Assembly (NCBI GenBank): GCA_947453375.1
Contig: CANGGT010000023.1
Span: 1 to 32,627 of the forward strand
Source: Planctomycetaceae bacterium
GTDB taxonomy: Bacteria; Planctomycetota; Planctomycetia; Pirellulales; UBA1268
Direction of reading: 5' to 3'
Length of the DNA stretch: 32,627 nucleotides
Part shown: positions 1 to 7,995 of the stretch, in pieces
How the letters are laid out: every line of letters begins with the position of its first letter
Position numbering within the stretch: position 1 is the first letter of the stretch
Position numbers and translations under genes: made by a program
Notes under the pieces: model-generated
Told to the model about the DNA's origin: nothing
Databases searched by the model: none
Seen by the model: only the letters and a program-made list of their open reading frames with translations

Positions 1-3000
1 GAGCATCGTCCAGGCGGCGAGTTGGGCCGGGTCGGGGAGACGGGGCTTCGAGTCGCCCACCGAGATCAGCTGCTTGGCCTCTTCGGCATGGGCGCCGTAA
101 TAGGCTTGGAGGTCGGCGAGCGACTGCTTCACGATCGGCATTTCTTGAGGTGAAAGCGGCCGGGCGACGAGGCGGCGGGCGAGGAAGTCGATCCGCGACT
201 CGTCGGTCTGGCCGCCGATTTCCCAGGCCCTGTCGGCGAGAGCCCGCGCGGCCTCGACGAACTGCGGGTCGTTGAGCGTGACGAGGGCCTGGAGCGGGGT
301 GTTGGTGCGCTCGCGGCGGATCGTGCAGGTTTCGCGCGACGGGGCGTTGAAGATCTCCATCGACGCCGGCGGCGCCGTCCGTTTCCAGAACCAGTACATG
401 CTCTTGCGGTAGAGGTTTTCGCCCGAGTCACGCTTGTAGCTGCTCGTGTTGCCCCCCATGGAGACCGCCTCCCAGACGCCGTCGGGCTGGTAGGGCTTCA
501 CGCTCGGGCCACCGATCTGACGGACGAGCAGGCCGCTGGCCGCGAGGGCATAGTCGCGCACCATCTCGGCATCCATCCGGAAGCGCGGACCGCGCGAGAG
601 GAGTCGGTTGGCGTTGTCTTTGACGAGCTTCTCGGGGGTCGTGGCGGCCGACTGCCGATAGGTGGCACTGGTCACCATGAGCTTGAAGAGCCGCTTGACG
701 TTCCAGCCGGTTTCGCGGAACTCCACCGCCAGCCAGTCAAGCAACTCGGGATGGCTGGGGAGCTCGCCCGAGACGCCGAAATCGGCGCTCGAGCGGACCA
801 GCCCCGTACCGAACACCTCCTGCCAGAAACGGTTGACCGTCGTCCGGCTGGTGAGGGGATGATCGGCCAGGAGGAGCCAACGGGCCAGACCGAGCCGGTT
901 GCGCGGTGCCCCCTCCGGGAAGCCGGGGAGGACGGCGGGTGTGTTGGGCTGAACTTCGTCCAACCGCTTGTCGTACTCGCCGCGGGCGAGCACGAAGGCC
1001 TTCGCCATCTCCGGCTTCTCGTTCATGACATGGGCCACCGTACCGCGGCGGCGGATCTCCGCCTGCTCGGCGTCGAGGGCCGCGGCTTTGGCCGTGGCCG
1101 CCTTGAAGGGCTCGTCGGCGGTGACGAGCCACCAGTCATAGAGCGGGCCGGCCGCGGCGGGGCGGGCGGCGGGGTCGAGACGGACGATGTCGGCGAGCGC
1201 CTGGCCGCGGGCGAGCCCTTCGACCTCGCCGTCGGCGAGCGTTCGGTCCCACACGGAAAGCCCCGCCAAACCACAGGCGTGGGCCGGCGAGCCGGGCGAC
1301 CGGCTGCCGAGCGTGAAGGGAACCTGGTTCTTGATCGTGTTCTTCTTGAAGTTGTTGGTCTCGATGTTCAAGCCCTGGAGCTTGCCGTTGTAAAAGACCT
1401 TGATTCCTTCGGGGCGGCCCGAGCCGTCGTAGGTGATCGCCACCTGCGTCCAGGCATCGGCCGGGAGTTGGTCCTTCGCCGAAACCTTCATCGCGTCGTC
1501 GGGCCAAGCGTGCACCATGTGCATGCCGAGGCGGCGGCTCTGGATCCAGGCATCCCAGCCACGGTAGGCCTGGGCGTCATCCATCCGGGCGACGACGGCG
1601 TAGGCATTGTCATTGGCCGGCGGACGAACCCAGAACGAGAGGCTGAAGCCCTGATCCTGTTCGAAGTCGCCGAGGCCGGGCAGCTCGGCCGCCTTGCCAT
1701 TGAGGAGCAGCCCCTGGGCGCCGGGAGGACCGGCCTGCCAGGTCGTTTCGGGGGTGAGAGGAAGATCGCTTTCGGCGCCGCCGAGCTTCACCTTGGTGAC
1801 GCTCCCCTGCCCTTCGGAGAGCGCGAGCTCGGCGACAGGAGCGTCCTGGGGGAGGAGCTTGCGGACGGTGTCGGACGTGGCCGCGGTGATCCAGGCATCG
1901 AACTCCGGCCGCGCCGAGCCTTTCCGTGCCTCGACGGCGGCCCGCGCCTCAGGGAGCTCCTGTTCGAGCTGCGTGAAGCGGGGGAGATCGTCCGGCTTCG
2001 GCACCGGCACGATCGGCGGCGTGTCGTGGACGTTGCCGTCCATCGCCGGCTGCGTCGTGTTGTTGAAGAACGCCGACAGCTCGTAAAACTCTTTCTGCGA
2101 GAACGGATCGAACTTGTGGTTGTGGCAAACGGCGCATCCGGTCGTCAGCCCCATCCACACCGCGGAGGTCGTCTCGGTCCGATCGCGGCAGTAGATGACG
2201 CGGTATTCCTCGTCGATCGCCCCACCTTCGCTCGTCGTGATGTTGCAGCGGTTGAAGCCGCTGGCGATCTGGTTGTCGAGTTGCGTCTCACGCGGCAGCG
2301 ACGGCGTCTCGGCGTTCACGAGGTCTCCGGCGAGCTGGAGAATCGTGAACTCGTCGAACGGCATGTTGCGGTTGAAGGCATTGGCGACCCACTGCCGGTA
2401 GGCCCACAGCTCGCGGAAGTTGTCGATGTGGATGCCGTTGGTGTCGCCGTAACGGGCATAATCGAGCCAGTAGCGCCCCCGGTGCTCGCCCCAGTCGAGG
2501 CTCGAGAGCAACCGATCGACGAGTTGCTCGTAGGCATCGGGGGAGAGGTCGGCGACAAACGCCTCGACGAGGGCCGGCTCCGGCGGCAGCCCGGTGAGAT
2601 CGAGGGCGACGCGGCGGGCGAGCGTTCGCCGATCGGCTTCGGGGGCGGGGGCGAGCCCTTCGGCTTCGAGGCGCTTGAGGACGAACCGGTCGATCGGATT
2701 GCGGACCCAAGCCTCCTGAGTCACCGCCGGCGGCTCCGGCCGCTTGGGCGCGATGAACGACCAGTGGGGCTCGTACTCCGCCCCTTCCTTCACCCACCGG
2801 GTGAGGATTGCCTTCTGCTCCTCGTTGAGCGGCTTCTTCGAGGCCGGCGGGGGCATCACCTCCTCGGGGTCGTCGGAGTAGACGCGGTCGAGGAAGGTGG
2901 AGGAATCGGGATCGCCCGGGACGAGGGCCCCGAACTCGATTGCCGCATCCCGCTGGTCGAGCCTCAAGCCCGCCTTGCGAGAGGCGCTGTCGGCCCCGTG

Positions 3001-3162
3001 GCAGGAGAAGCAGTGCTCGACGAGGAGCGGCCTGACGTCCTTGTTATAGGAGAGGTGCGAGGGGGCCGCGGGGGCCGGCTCATCGCCGCGGGCAGGCGCG
3101 GCAAACGCGAGCAAGCCCAAGCAGGCGAACGTCGTGCGCCCCAAACGGATAAACGGGGTCAT
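1..3162 (-). CDS. PSD1 protein: PSCyt1-DUF1549-LamG-DUF1553 (partial, C-terminus off the left edge)
   Basis: The frame is open for 1054 codons from the ATG at 3162 to the window edge. An AAGGGAGA ribosome site precedes the ATG. A signal peptide (residues 1-26) is followed by a PSCyt1-like cytochrome domain with CFSCH at 51-55. Next come DUF1549 (about 140-350, with CAVCH at 343-347 followed by NHKFDP), a LamG/concanavalin-like jelly roll (about 440-620) and DUF1553 (about 740 onward). The visible end reads DPAQLAAWTML, which in this family lies about 15-20 residues from the stop, so very little is missing. These proteins are exported and very abundant in planctomycetes. Their biochemical role is not firmly established; haem binding is inferred from the CxxCH motifs. 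It is last in a minus-strand gene series but probably has its own promoter. Domain identity is secure, function is not. Confidence 0.93.
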   Translation of the reverse strand, partial: MTPFIRLGRTTFACLGLLAFAAPARGDEPAPAAPSHLSYNKDVRPLLVEHCFSCHGADSASRKAGLRLDQRDAAIEFGALVPGDPDSSTFLDRVYSDDPEEVMPPPASKKPLNEEQKAILTRWVKEGAEYEPHWSFIAPKRPEPPAVTQEAWVRNPIDRFVLKRLEAEGLAPAPEADRRTLARRVALDLTGLPPEPALVEAFVADLSPDAYEQLVDRLLSSLDWGEHRGRYWLDYARYGDTNGIHIDNFRELWAYRQWVANAFNRNMPFDEFTILQLAGDLVNAETPSLPRETQLDNQIASGFNRCNITTSEGGAIDEEYRVIYCRDRTETTSAVWMGLTTGCAVCHNHKFDPFSQKEFYELSAFFNNTTQPAMDGNVHDTPPIVPVPKPDDLPRFTQLEQELPEARAAVEARKGSARPEFDAWITAATSDTVRKLLPQDAPVAELALSEGQGSVTKVKLGGAESDLPLTPETTWQAGPPGAQGLLLNGKAAELPGLGDFEQDQGFSLSFWVRPPANDNAYAVVARMDDAQAYRGWDAWIQSRRLGMHMVHAWPDDAMKVSAKDQLPADAWTQVAITYDGSGRPEGIKVFYNGKLQGLNIETNNFKKNTIKNQVPFTLGSRSPGSPAHACGLAGLSVWDRTLADGEVEGLARGQALADIVRLDPAARPAAAGPLYDWWLVTADEPFKAATAKAAALDAEQAEIRRRGTVAHVMNEKPEMAKAFVLARGEYDKRLDEVQPNTPAVLPGFPEGAPRNRLGLARWLLLADHPLTSRTTVNRFWQEVFGTGLVRSSADFGVSGELPSHPELLDWLAVEFRETGWNVKRLFKLMVTSATYRQSAATTPEKLVKDNANRLLSRGPRFRMDAEMVRDYALAASGLLVRQIGGPSVKPYQPDGVWEAVSMGGNTSSYKRDSGENLYRKSMYWFWKRTAPPASMEIFNAPSRETCTIRRERTNTPLQALVTLNDPQFVEAARALADRAWEIGGQTDESRIDFLARRLVARPLSPQEMPIVKQSLADLQAYYGAHAEEAKQLISVGDSKPRLPDPAQLAAWTML

Positions 3163-3235
3163 GGTGTCTCCCTTGCAGACAAACTCAGGCGGCGCCGGAA
3201 CAGGGACGCTGGTGCCCGCCCGAAAACCACCCCGA

Positions 3236-3241
3236 ATTATA
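3236..3241 (-). promoter_or_regulatory. extended -10 box for the PSD1 gene
   Basis: On the minus strand the sequence TGCTATAAT is a perfect -10 hexamer with the extended TGn element, 74 bases upstream of the PSD1 ATG. No convincing -35 lies 16-18 bases further up, which is tolerable for an extended -10 promoter. It sits in the 222-base gap after the redoxin gene, the longest gap in this series, which supports a separate transcription start. The rest of the gap (3163-3384) shows only the ribosome site and no other clear element. Confidence 0.5.
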
Positions 3242-3384
3242 GCACCGCAGGAAGCCCCGGCGAGCGACGCGGCCGCGAGGCGCAAGCCCTTGCCCATGAA
3301 CAGCTTGGCGCTGGACCGGGAGTTTTGGCGACGCCGAGCGGGAGGCGATTTCTCGCAGGGCTTCCCCGGAGGGCGACGAGGGGC

Positions 3385-4581
3385 TCACTTCGCTGGTGAG
3401 CCGGGCGGGCGCTTGGTGGCGGCCGCGGGCTCGCCTTCAGCCTTGCCACCGAGGAGCTTCTCGACCGCGGCGCGGATCACCTCGTCCCCCTTCACTCCCG
3501 GCCCCTTCAGCTCCCCCTGCCACCAGACCCGCAGATAGCCCTGCTGATCGATGACGTACACCGTCGGCCACATCGTGTTGCCCCACGCCTTCCAGCTGGC
3601 GGAGTCACCGTCGAAGACCACCGGATACTCGATCCCCTCGTCCTTGGCTGCCGCGATCACCTTGGCCGAATCCTTCTCGGCATCGGTTTCCGGTGTCTGG
3701 ACACCGATCACGACGACCCCCTTGTCGGCGAAGGCACGGTGCCAGTCGGCGTAGATCGGGAGATTCCGGCGGCAGTTCACACACTCGAAGGCATAGAAAT
3801 GGAGGATCACCACCTTGCCGCGGAGGTCGGCAAGCGTGAGGGGCTTGGTATTGATCCACGTGTCGGAGGGGGCGAGTTCCGGCGCCATCGGATAGATGCG
3901 GTCGAGCGTCACCGTGTCGAAAGGGGCGCCGGCAAGCTCCCGCCAGCGCTTCTGCTGCTCCTCCGAGAGGATCTCGCCGGGGAGCTTCAGCTCCCGCTCG
4001 CGGGCCGCCAGCAGAGCCGCTTTCTCGAGGTCTCCCTGGCCGCCCCCGGTCTGGAACACCCTCCCGAGCGCGGCGGCTGCCGATTCGGTGGCGCGGGCAG
4101 CGGCGAGGAGCTTCTCCGCTTGGGCCGGCTCGAGGCCGACCACCTCCGCGACATCTTCCCGGAGGAGGACTCGCCCTCCCTGGGCCCGGCGTTCGAGGTC
4201 GGCGAGGCGCAAGAGCTTCTCGCGCGCTAGCGCCCCGGTCAGCCAGGTCTTCACGGCTTTCTCGACCGTGGTGATCGCGGCGCGTTGCTCGGCCTGAGGG
4301 AGATTGCGGGCCCGCCACCAGTCGCCATCGACCGTCGCGAAGAGCTGCTCGAGCTGAGCGAGCTTGGCCCCCTCGATGCCGAGCTCCGCCTGGACCTGCC
4401 CGGCATGGAGCAGCGGGAGGAGCACCTGCGGCACGTAGGCGGCCGGATCGAAAGGAAGGGGAGCGGCAGGCTTCGTGGCGGCGGCGGGGGGTTGCGCAGC
4501 CGACCGGGCCGGGGCGACAAGTCCGGCGACGAGCCCGGCCGCGAGGATGCACCCGAGGCGGAAGGAGAAAAGAAGGCGCAT
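3385..4581 (-). CDS. exported DipZ/TlpA-like thioredoxin-fold protein
   Basis: This 398-residue protein has a signal peptide (about 1-29, ending in PARSAAQ). A helical, charged region of about 200 residues follows, then a redoxin domain from about 240 to 375. The domain shows LRGKVVILHFYAFECVNCRRN, giving a CVNC active site at 267-270, the VQTPETD loop, and the cis-proline segment MWPTVYVID around 338-344. The CxNC site with following RRNLP resembles the C-terminal thioredoxin domain of DipZ more than CPxC-type TlpA. It probably works outside the cytoplasm as a thiol-disulfide reductase or in redox care of c-type cytochromes, which would fit the many CxxCH proteins nearby (inference). The helical N-terminal region is not one I recognise. 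It starts 34 bases after the permease stop, so it is probably co-transcribed with it; a weak GGGAG lies 10-11 bases before the ATG. Confidence 0.9.
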   Translation of the reverse strand: MRLLFSFRLGCILAAGLVAGLVAPARSAAQPPAAATKPAAPLPFDPAAYVPQVLLPLLHAGQVQAELGIEGAKLAQLEQLFATVDGDWWRARNLPQAEQRAAITTVEKAVKTWLTGALAREKLLRLADLERRAQGGRVLLREDVAEVVGLEPAQAEKLLAAARATESAAAALGRVFQTGGGQGDLEKAALLAARERELKLPGEILSEEQQKRWRELAGAPFDTVTLDRIYPMAPELAPSDTWINTKPLTLADLRGKVVILHFYAFECVNCRRNLPIYADWHRAFADKGVVVIGVQTPETDAEKDSAKVIAAAKDEGIEYPVVFDGDSASWKAWGNTMWPTVYVIDQQGYLRVWWQGELKGPGVKGDEVIRAAVEKLLGGKAEGEPAAATKRPPGSPAK

Positions 4582-4615
4582 GCGCGGGCGACTCCCGAGT
4601 GACGGCGGGCAGGCT

Positions 4616-6424
4616 TCAGAAGGGCCACAGGAGCGGCGCGAGGATCACCGTGAGAATCATCACGAGGATGTTGAGCGGGCCGCCGAAGCGGAGGTAGTCG
4701 CTGAATTTGTAGCCGCCCGGGCCGTAGATCATCAAGTTGGTCTGGTAGCCCATCGGCGTGGCGAAGCCACAACTGGCGGCCACCGTCACCGCCATCACGA
4801 ACGGCATCGGGTTGATTCCGAGGTTCTCGGCGGTCTGCCAGGCGATCGGGAAGGTGAGGACGGCCGCGGCGTTGTTGCTCATCAGTTCGGTGAACACCAT
4901 CGTCACGAGATACACCGCCGCCAGAAGGGCATGCGGATGGCGGCCCGCCACGTCGATCGTCGCCCCGGCGACCATTTCGGCCAGTCCCGTCTTCTCCATC
5001 GCCCGCGCCAGGCCGAAGCTGGCGGCGATCAGCAGGAGCGATTCCCATTCGATCGCATCGCGCGCCTCGTCGGAGGTGAGGCAGCGCGTGGCGACGACGA
5101 CCGCCGCCGCGACGAGCGCTGCCGCCACCATTGGTACCAGCTCCAGCGTCGCCGCCGCGACCATCGTCACGAGCACGACCAGCGCCAGCGCCGCCCGATC
5201 GTGGCGCGGAGGGCGGGAGTCGCTCACCTCGCTGACGAGGTAAAAATCGCGATTGCTCCGCTGCCGGGAGACGAACCCTGGCGCGGCTTCGAGAAGGAGG
5301 GTGTCACCGGGCTGGAGGACGATGTCGCCGGTCTTCATCCGGAGCCGTTCGCCGTTGCGCCCCACGGCGATCACGACGGCGTCGTAGCTCGAGCGGAAGC
5401 GGGCGTCGCGGATCGACCGGCCCACGAGCGGGCAACTGTTGGAGACGACCGCCTCGATGAGCGTCCGCTCCGACCGCGGGCCGTCGAGCGTGAAGAGCTG
5501 GTCGGTCGCCGGCCTCAGGCCCCGGAGCTTCTGCAGTTCCACCACCGACTCGACGATCCCCACGAACACCAACCGGTCGCCATCCTCGAGGCGCTCGGTG
5601 GGGGCCACCGGCGCGAGGAAGTGGCCGCCGCGGTCGATCTCCATGAGAAACAATCCTTCGAGGCCGCGCAGCCCCGCCTCCTCGATCGTCCGCCCGGCAA
5701 GCGGGCTCCCCTCCTCCACCACCATCTCGAGGGTGTATTCGCGCGGGTCATCGCCGACGCTCATCGCCGGCCGCCGGTCTCTCAGCAACGTGCGGCTGGC
5801 GAACACGAGGTAGACCATCCCCGCCAGGAGGAGCGGCACGCCGAGGGGGGTGATCTGAAACATCCCCAGCGGCGTGCCGGTCTTCCCCTTCACCAGCCCG
5901 CTGACGACGACGTTCGTGCTCGTGCCGATGAGCGTGCACAGCCCCCCGAGGACGACCGCGGCGTTCATCGGCATGAGGAGCTTCGAGACCGGGAAGCGAT
6001 GCTTCTTGGCCCAGTCGCGGATCGCCGGCACCATCAGGGCCACGACCGGCGTGTTGTTCATGAAAGCCGAGACGAACGCCGGGCCGATCATCGTCCGCAG
6101 TTGGGCCGAGGCGAGCGTCGCCGGGCGCCCGAGCACCCGGTCGACGACCGTAGCCAGCGCCCCCGTCCGTTCCACCGCGGCGGCCACCACGAACAGCGCC
6201 GCCACCGTGATCATCCCCTCGTTGGCCATCCCCTTGAGGGCCTCTTCGGGAGTGAGAATCCCCGCGGCGAGGAGCACGACCACCCCGCCGATCATCGCCA
6301 TGTCGGGGCCGCGCTGACCGATGAGGAGGGCGACGAGCGTGGCGCAGACGACGAGCGCCGTGAACAGGGCGGGCCAGTCGCCGGCGAGGGCGGCGGCCGC
6401 GAATGGCGTCATCGAAGCGAGCAT
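4616..6424 (-). CDS. SLC13-type anion permease with two central RCK_C (TrkA-C) domains
   Basis: This is a 602-residue inner-membrane transporter. Two membrane halves (about 15-215 and 410-602) flank a cytoplasmic stretch holding two RCK_C domains (about 222-300 and 313-385). Each half carries the inverted-repeat hairpin signature of the family: MNNTP at 122-126 with GTSTN at 167-171 in the first, and SNNAAAV at 516-522 with TPMGYQTN at 556-563 in the second. Members carry dicarboxylates, sulfate or related anions, commonly coupled to sodium. The RCK_C arrangement is typical of bacterial putative sulfur-anion permeases, so sulfate or another divalent anion is a reasonable but unproven substrate. 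The first ATG (6424) has only a weak ribosome site; Met5 is an alternative start. It lies between DUF1501 and redoxin genes on the same strand. Confidence 0.92.
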   Translation of the reverse strand: MLASMTPFAAAALAGDWPALFTALVVCATLVALLIGQRGPDMAMIGGVVVLLAAGILTPEEALKGMANEGMITVAALFVVAAAVERTGALATVVDRVLGRPATLASAQLRTMIGPAFVSAFMNNTPVVALMVPAIRDWAKKHRFPVSKLLMPMNAAVVLGGLCTLIGTSTNVVVSGLVKGKTGTPLGMFQITPLGVPLLLAGMVYLVFASRTLLRDRRPAMSVGDDPREYTLEMVVEEGSPLAGRTIEEAGLRGLEGLFLMEIDRGGHFLAPVAPTERLEDGDRLVFVGIVESVVELQKLRGLRPATDQLFTLDGPRSERTLIEAVVSNSCPLVGRSIRDARFRSSYDAVVIAVGRNGERLRMKTGDIVLQPGDTLLLEAAPGFVSRQRSNRDFYLVSEVSDSRPPRHDRAALALVVLVTMVAAATLELVPMVAAALVAAAVVVATRCLTSDEARDAIEWESLLLIAASFGLARAMEKTGLAEMVAGATIDVAGRHPHALLAAVYLVTMVFTELMSNNAAAVLTFPIAWQTAENLGINPMPFVMAVTVAASCGFATPMGYQTNLMIYGPGGYKFSDYLRFGGPLNILVMILTVILAPLLWPF

Positions 6425-6456
6425 CGACGGCCCTGGCAGATGTCTGGTGGGGCGAT

Positions 6457-6485
6457 CGGGAAAAACTCAGCCGCGAGTGTTCCCG
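6457..6485. repeat. short inverted repeat between DUF1501 and permease genes
   Basis: Arms CGGGAA and TTCCCG, extended inward by ACTC/GAGT with small mismatches, can form a hairpin of about 10 pairs in the 114-base gap. It lacks a T-tract on the minus strand, so it may be an attenuator or processing site rather than a terminator. It could also be chance in GC-rich DNA. Confidence 0.3.
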
Positions 6486-6538
6486 ACGGAAAGCCTTGAT
6501 GCAAGGCAGGTTTGGGCGGTGCCACGCCAGACCGGGGT

Positions 6539-7954
6539 TCAGGCGAGGATTTCGCGGATCACCCGGCCGTGAACGTCGGTGAGGCGGCGATCGACCCCCG
6601 AATGGCGGGCCGTGAGTCGCTCGTGATCGATGCCGAGGAGCCAGAGGATCGTGGCGTGGAGGTCGTAGCCGGTGGTGACGTCGCGCTCGGCCTTCCACGA
6701 CCACTCGTCACTTTCGCCGTAGGCGATCCCGGGCCTGATCCCGGCGCCGGCCAGCCACGAGACGAACGTGCCGCCGTTGTGGTCGCGGCCCACGCTCCCC
6801 TGGCTGAAGGGCATCCGCCCGAACTCGGTCGTCCAGACGACGAGCGTGTCGTCGAGGAGGCCCAGGCGACCGAGGTCGGCCAGGAGCGCGGCCGCTGGCT
6901 GATCCATCCCCTTGGCCACCGCCCCGAGCTCGCGGGGGATGTCGCCGTGGTTGTCCCAGTTGAGCGACCCGCCCCCCGGCCCGCTCCACACCTGCACGAA
7001 CCGGGAGCCGCGCTCGAGAAGCCGACGGGCGAGGAGGCAGCGGCGGCCGAAGTCGGCCGTCTCCGGCTGATCGAGGCCGTAGAGCTGATGGGTTTCAGCC
7101 GTCTCGCTCGCGAGATCGAGCAGCTCTGGCGCCGAGAGCTGGAGCCGGGCGGCCAGCTCGTAGCTCGCCATCCGGGCGGCGAGCCGATCGTCACCCGGGC
7201 GGGCCTCGCCATGGAGGGCGTTGAGGCGCCTGAGCACTTCGAGCCCCTCGGCCCGGCTCTCAGAGGTGATGTCGGCGCGGTCGGGAGGAGGGCGGAGATG
7301 GGAGATCGGCTGGGGGGCCGAGGCCTGGATCACCATCCCTTGGTGGTTGGCCGGTAGAAAGCCGGCCGTGAAGGCGCTGCGGCCGTTGTAGGGGAGCCCG
7401 CGGGCATCGGGGAGCGTGACGTACGCTGGGATGTTGTCGGCGAGGCTGCCGAGGGCGTGCGAGATCCAGGCGCCGGCACATGGAAACCCGGGCAGCAAAA
7501 ACCCGCTCGTCTGCAGGTAGCTTGCCGGGCCATGGACATTCGACGACGACTCCATCGCCATCAGGAACGCCATCCGATCGACCTCGCGGGCCAGGCAAGG
7601 AAGCGCCGAGCTGACCCATCTCCCGCTCTCCCCGTGCCGGGCCCAGGCAAACGGGCTCTTCATGACGGCGCCGGGCGTGCTGATGCTCGCCTCGACGCGC
7701 TTCCCGGCCCCCGGATCGAACGGCTGGCCATGGAGGGCTTCGAGCCGCGGCTTGTAATCGAACAGATCACACTGGCTCGCCCCGCCGGTCATGAACAGCT
7801 CGACGACGCGCTTCGCCCGTGGCTTGCCACCATGGAGAAACGGCGCCGCGGCCCCCGCCTCCTCCGCTGCGAGCATCGCGCAGGCAACACCTGCGAGCCC
7901 GCTCGAGAGCGTTTTCAAGACCTCGCGACGGGCGTGTTGGGGAGTCGGATTCAT
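6539..7954 (-). CDS. DUF1501 protein with Tat-type signal
   Basis: This 471-residue protein begins MNPTPQHARREVLKTLSSGL: an RR motif at 9-10, then a hydrophobic stretch and AEEAGAAAP, as expected for a Tat signal. The body matches the planctomycete DUF1501 family, related to the alkaline-phosphatase/sulfatase fold. Typical family segments are visible: VVELFMTGGASQCDLFDYKP near the N-terminus, then VWSGPGGGSLNWDNHGD, TTEFGRMPFSQGSVGRDHN and GYDLHATILWLLGIDHERLT toward the C-terminus. The frame extends far upstream into the previous gene without a stop. The ATG at 7954 was chosen because the signal sequence begins there and the preceding gene ends at 7996; no strong ribosome site is visible. 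DUF1501 genes typically follow a DUF1549/DUF1553 gene, as here with a 41-base gap, which suggests that the two products work together at the cell surface. Confidence 0.93.
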   Translation of the reverse strand: MNPTPQHARREVLKTLSSGLAGVACAMLAAEEAGAAAPFLHGGKPRAKRVVELFMTGGASQCDLFDYKPRLEALHGQPFDPGAGKRVEASISTPGAVMKSPFAWARHGESGRWVSSALPCLAREVDRMAFLMAMESSSNVHGPASYLQTSGFLLPGFPCAGAWISHALGSLADNIPAYVTLPDARGLPYNGRSAFTAGFLPANHQGMVIQASAPQPISHLRPPPDRADITSESRAEGLEVLRRLNALHGEARPGDDRLAARMASYELAARLQLSAPELLDLASETAETHQLYGLDQPETADFGRRCLLARRLLERGSRFVQVWSGPGGGSLNWDNHGDIPRELGAVAKGMDQPAAALLADLGRLGLLDDTLVVWTTEFGRMPFSQGSVGRDHNGGTFVSWLAGAGIRPGIAYGESDEWSWKAERDVTTGYDLHATILWLLGIDHERLTARHSGVDRRLTDVHGRVIREILA

Positions 7955-7995
7955 GGGTGGGAAGGAATCGCTCGAGGAGACGGCGAACGACAGCG

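Noticed and set aside
751-3399. 882-codon plus-strand frame opposite the PSD1 gene
   Set aside because: The minus strand has signal peptide, two CxxCH sites, DUF1549, LamG and DUF1553 in one frame. The plus frame shows no domain and is a GC-rich shadow.
4475-6499. 674-codon plus-strand frame opposite the permease
   Set aside because: Its product is a low-complexity H/R/E-rich string; the minus strand encodes clear SLC13 and RCK_C motifs.
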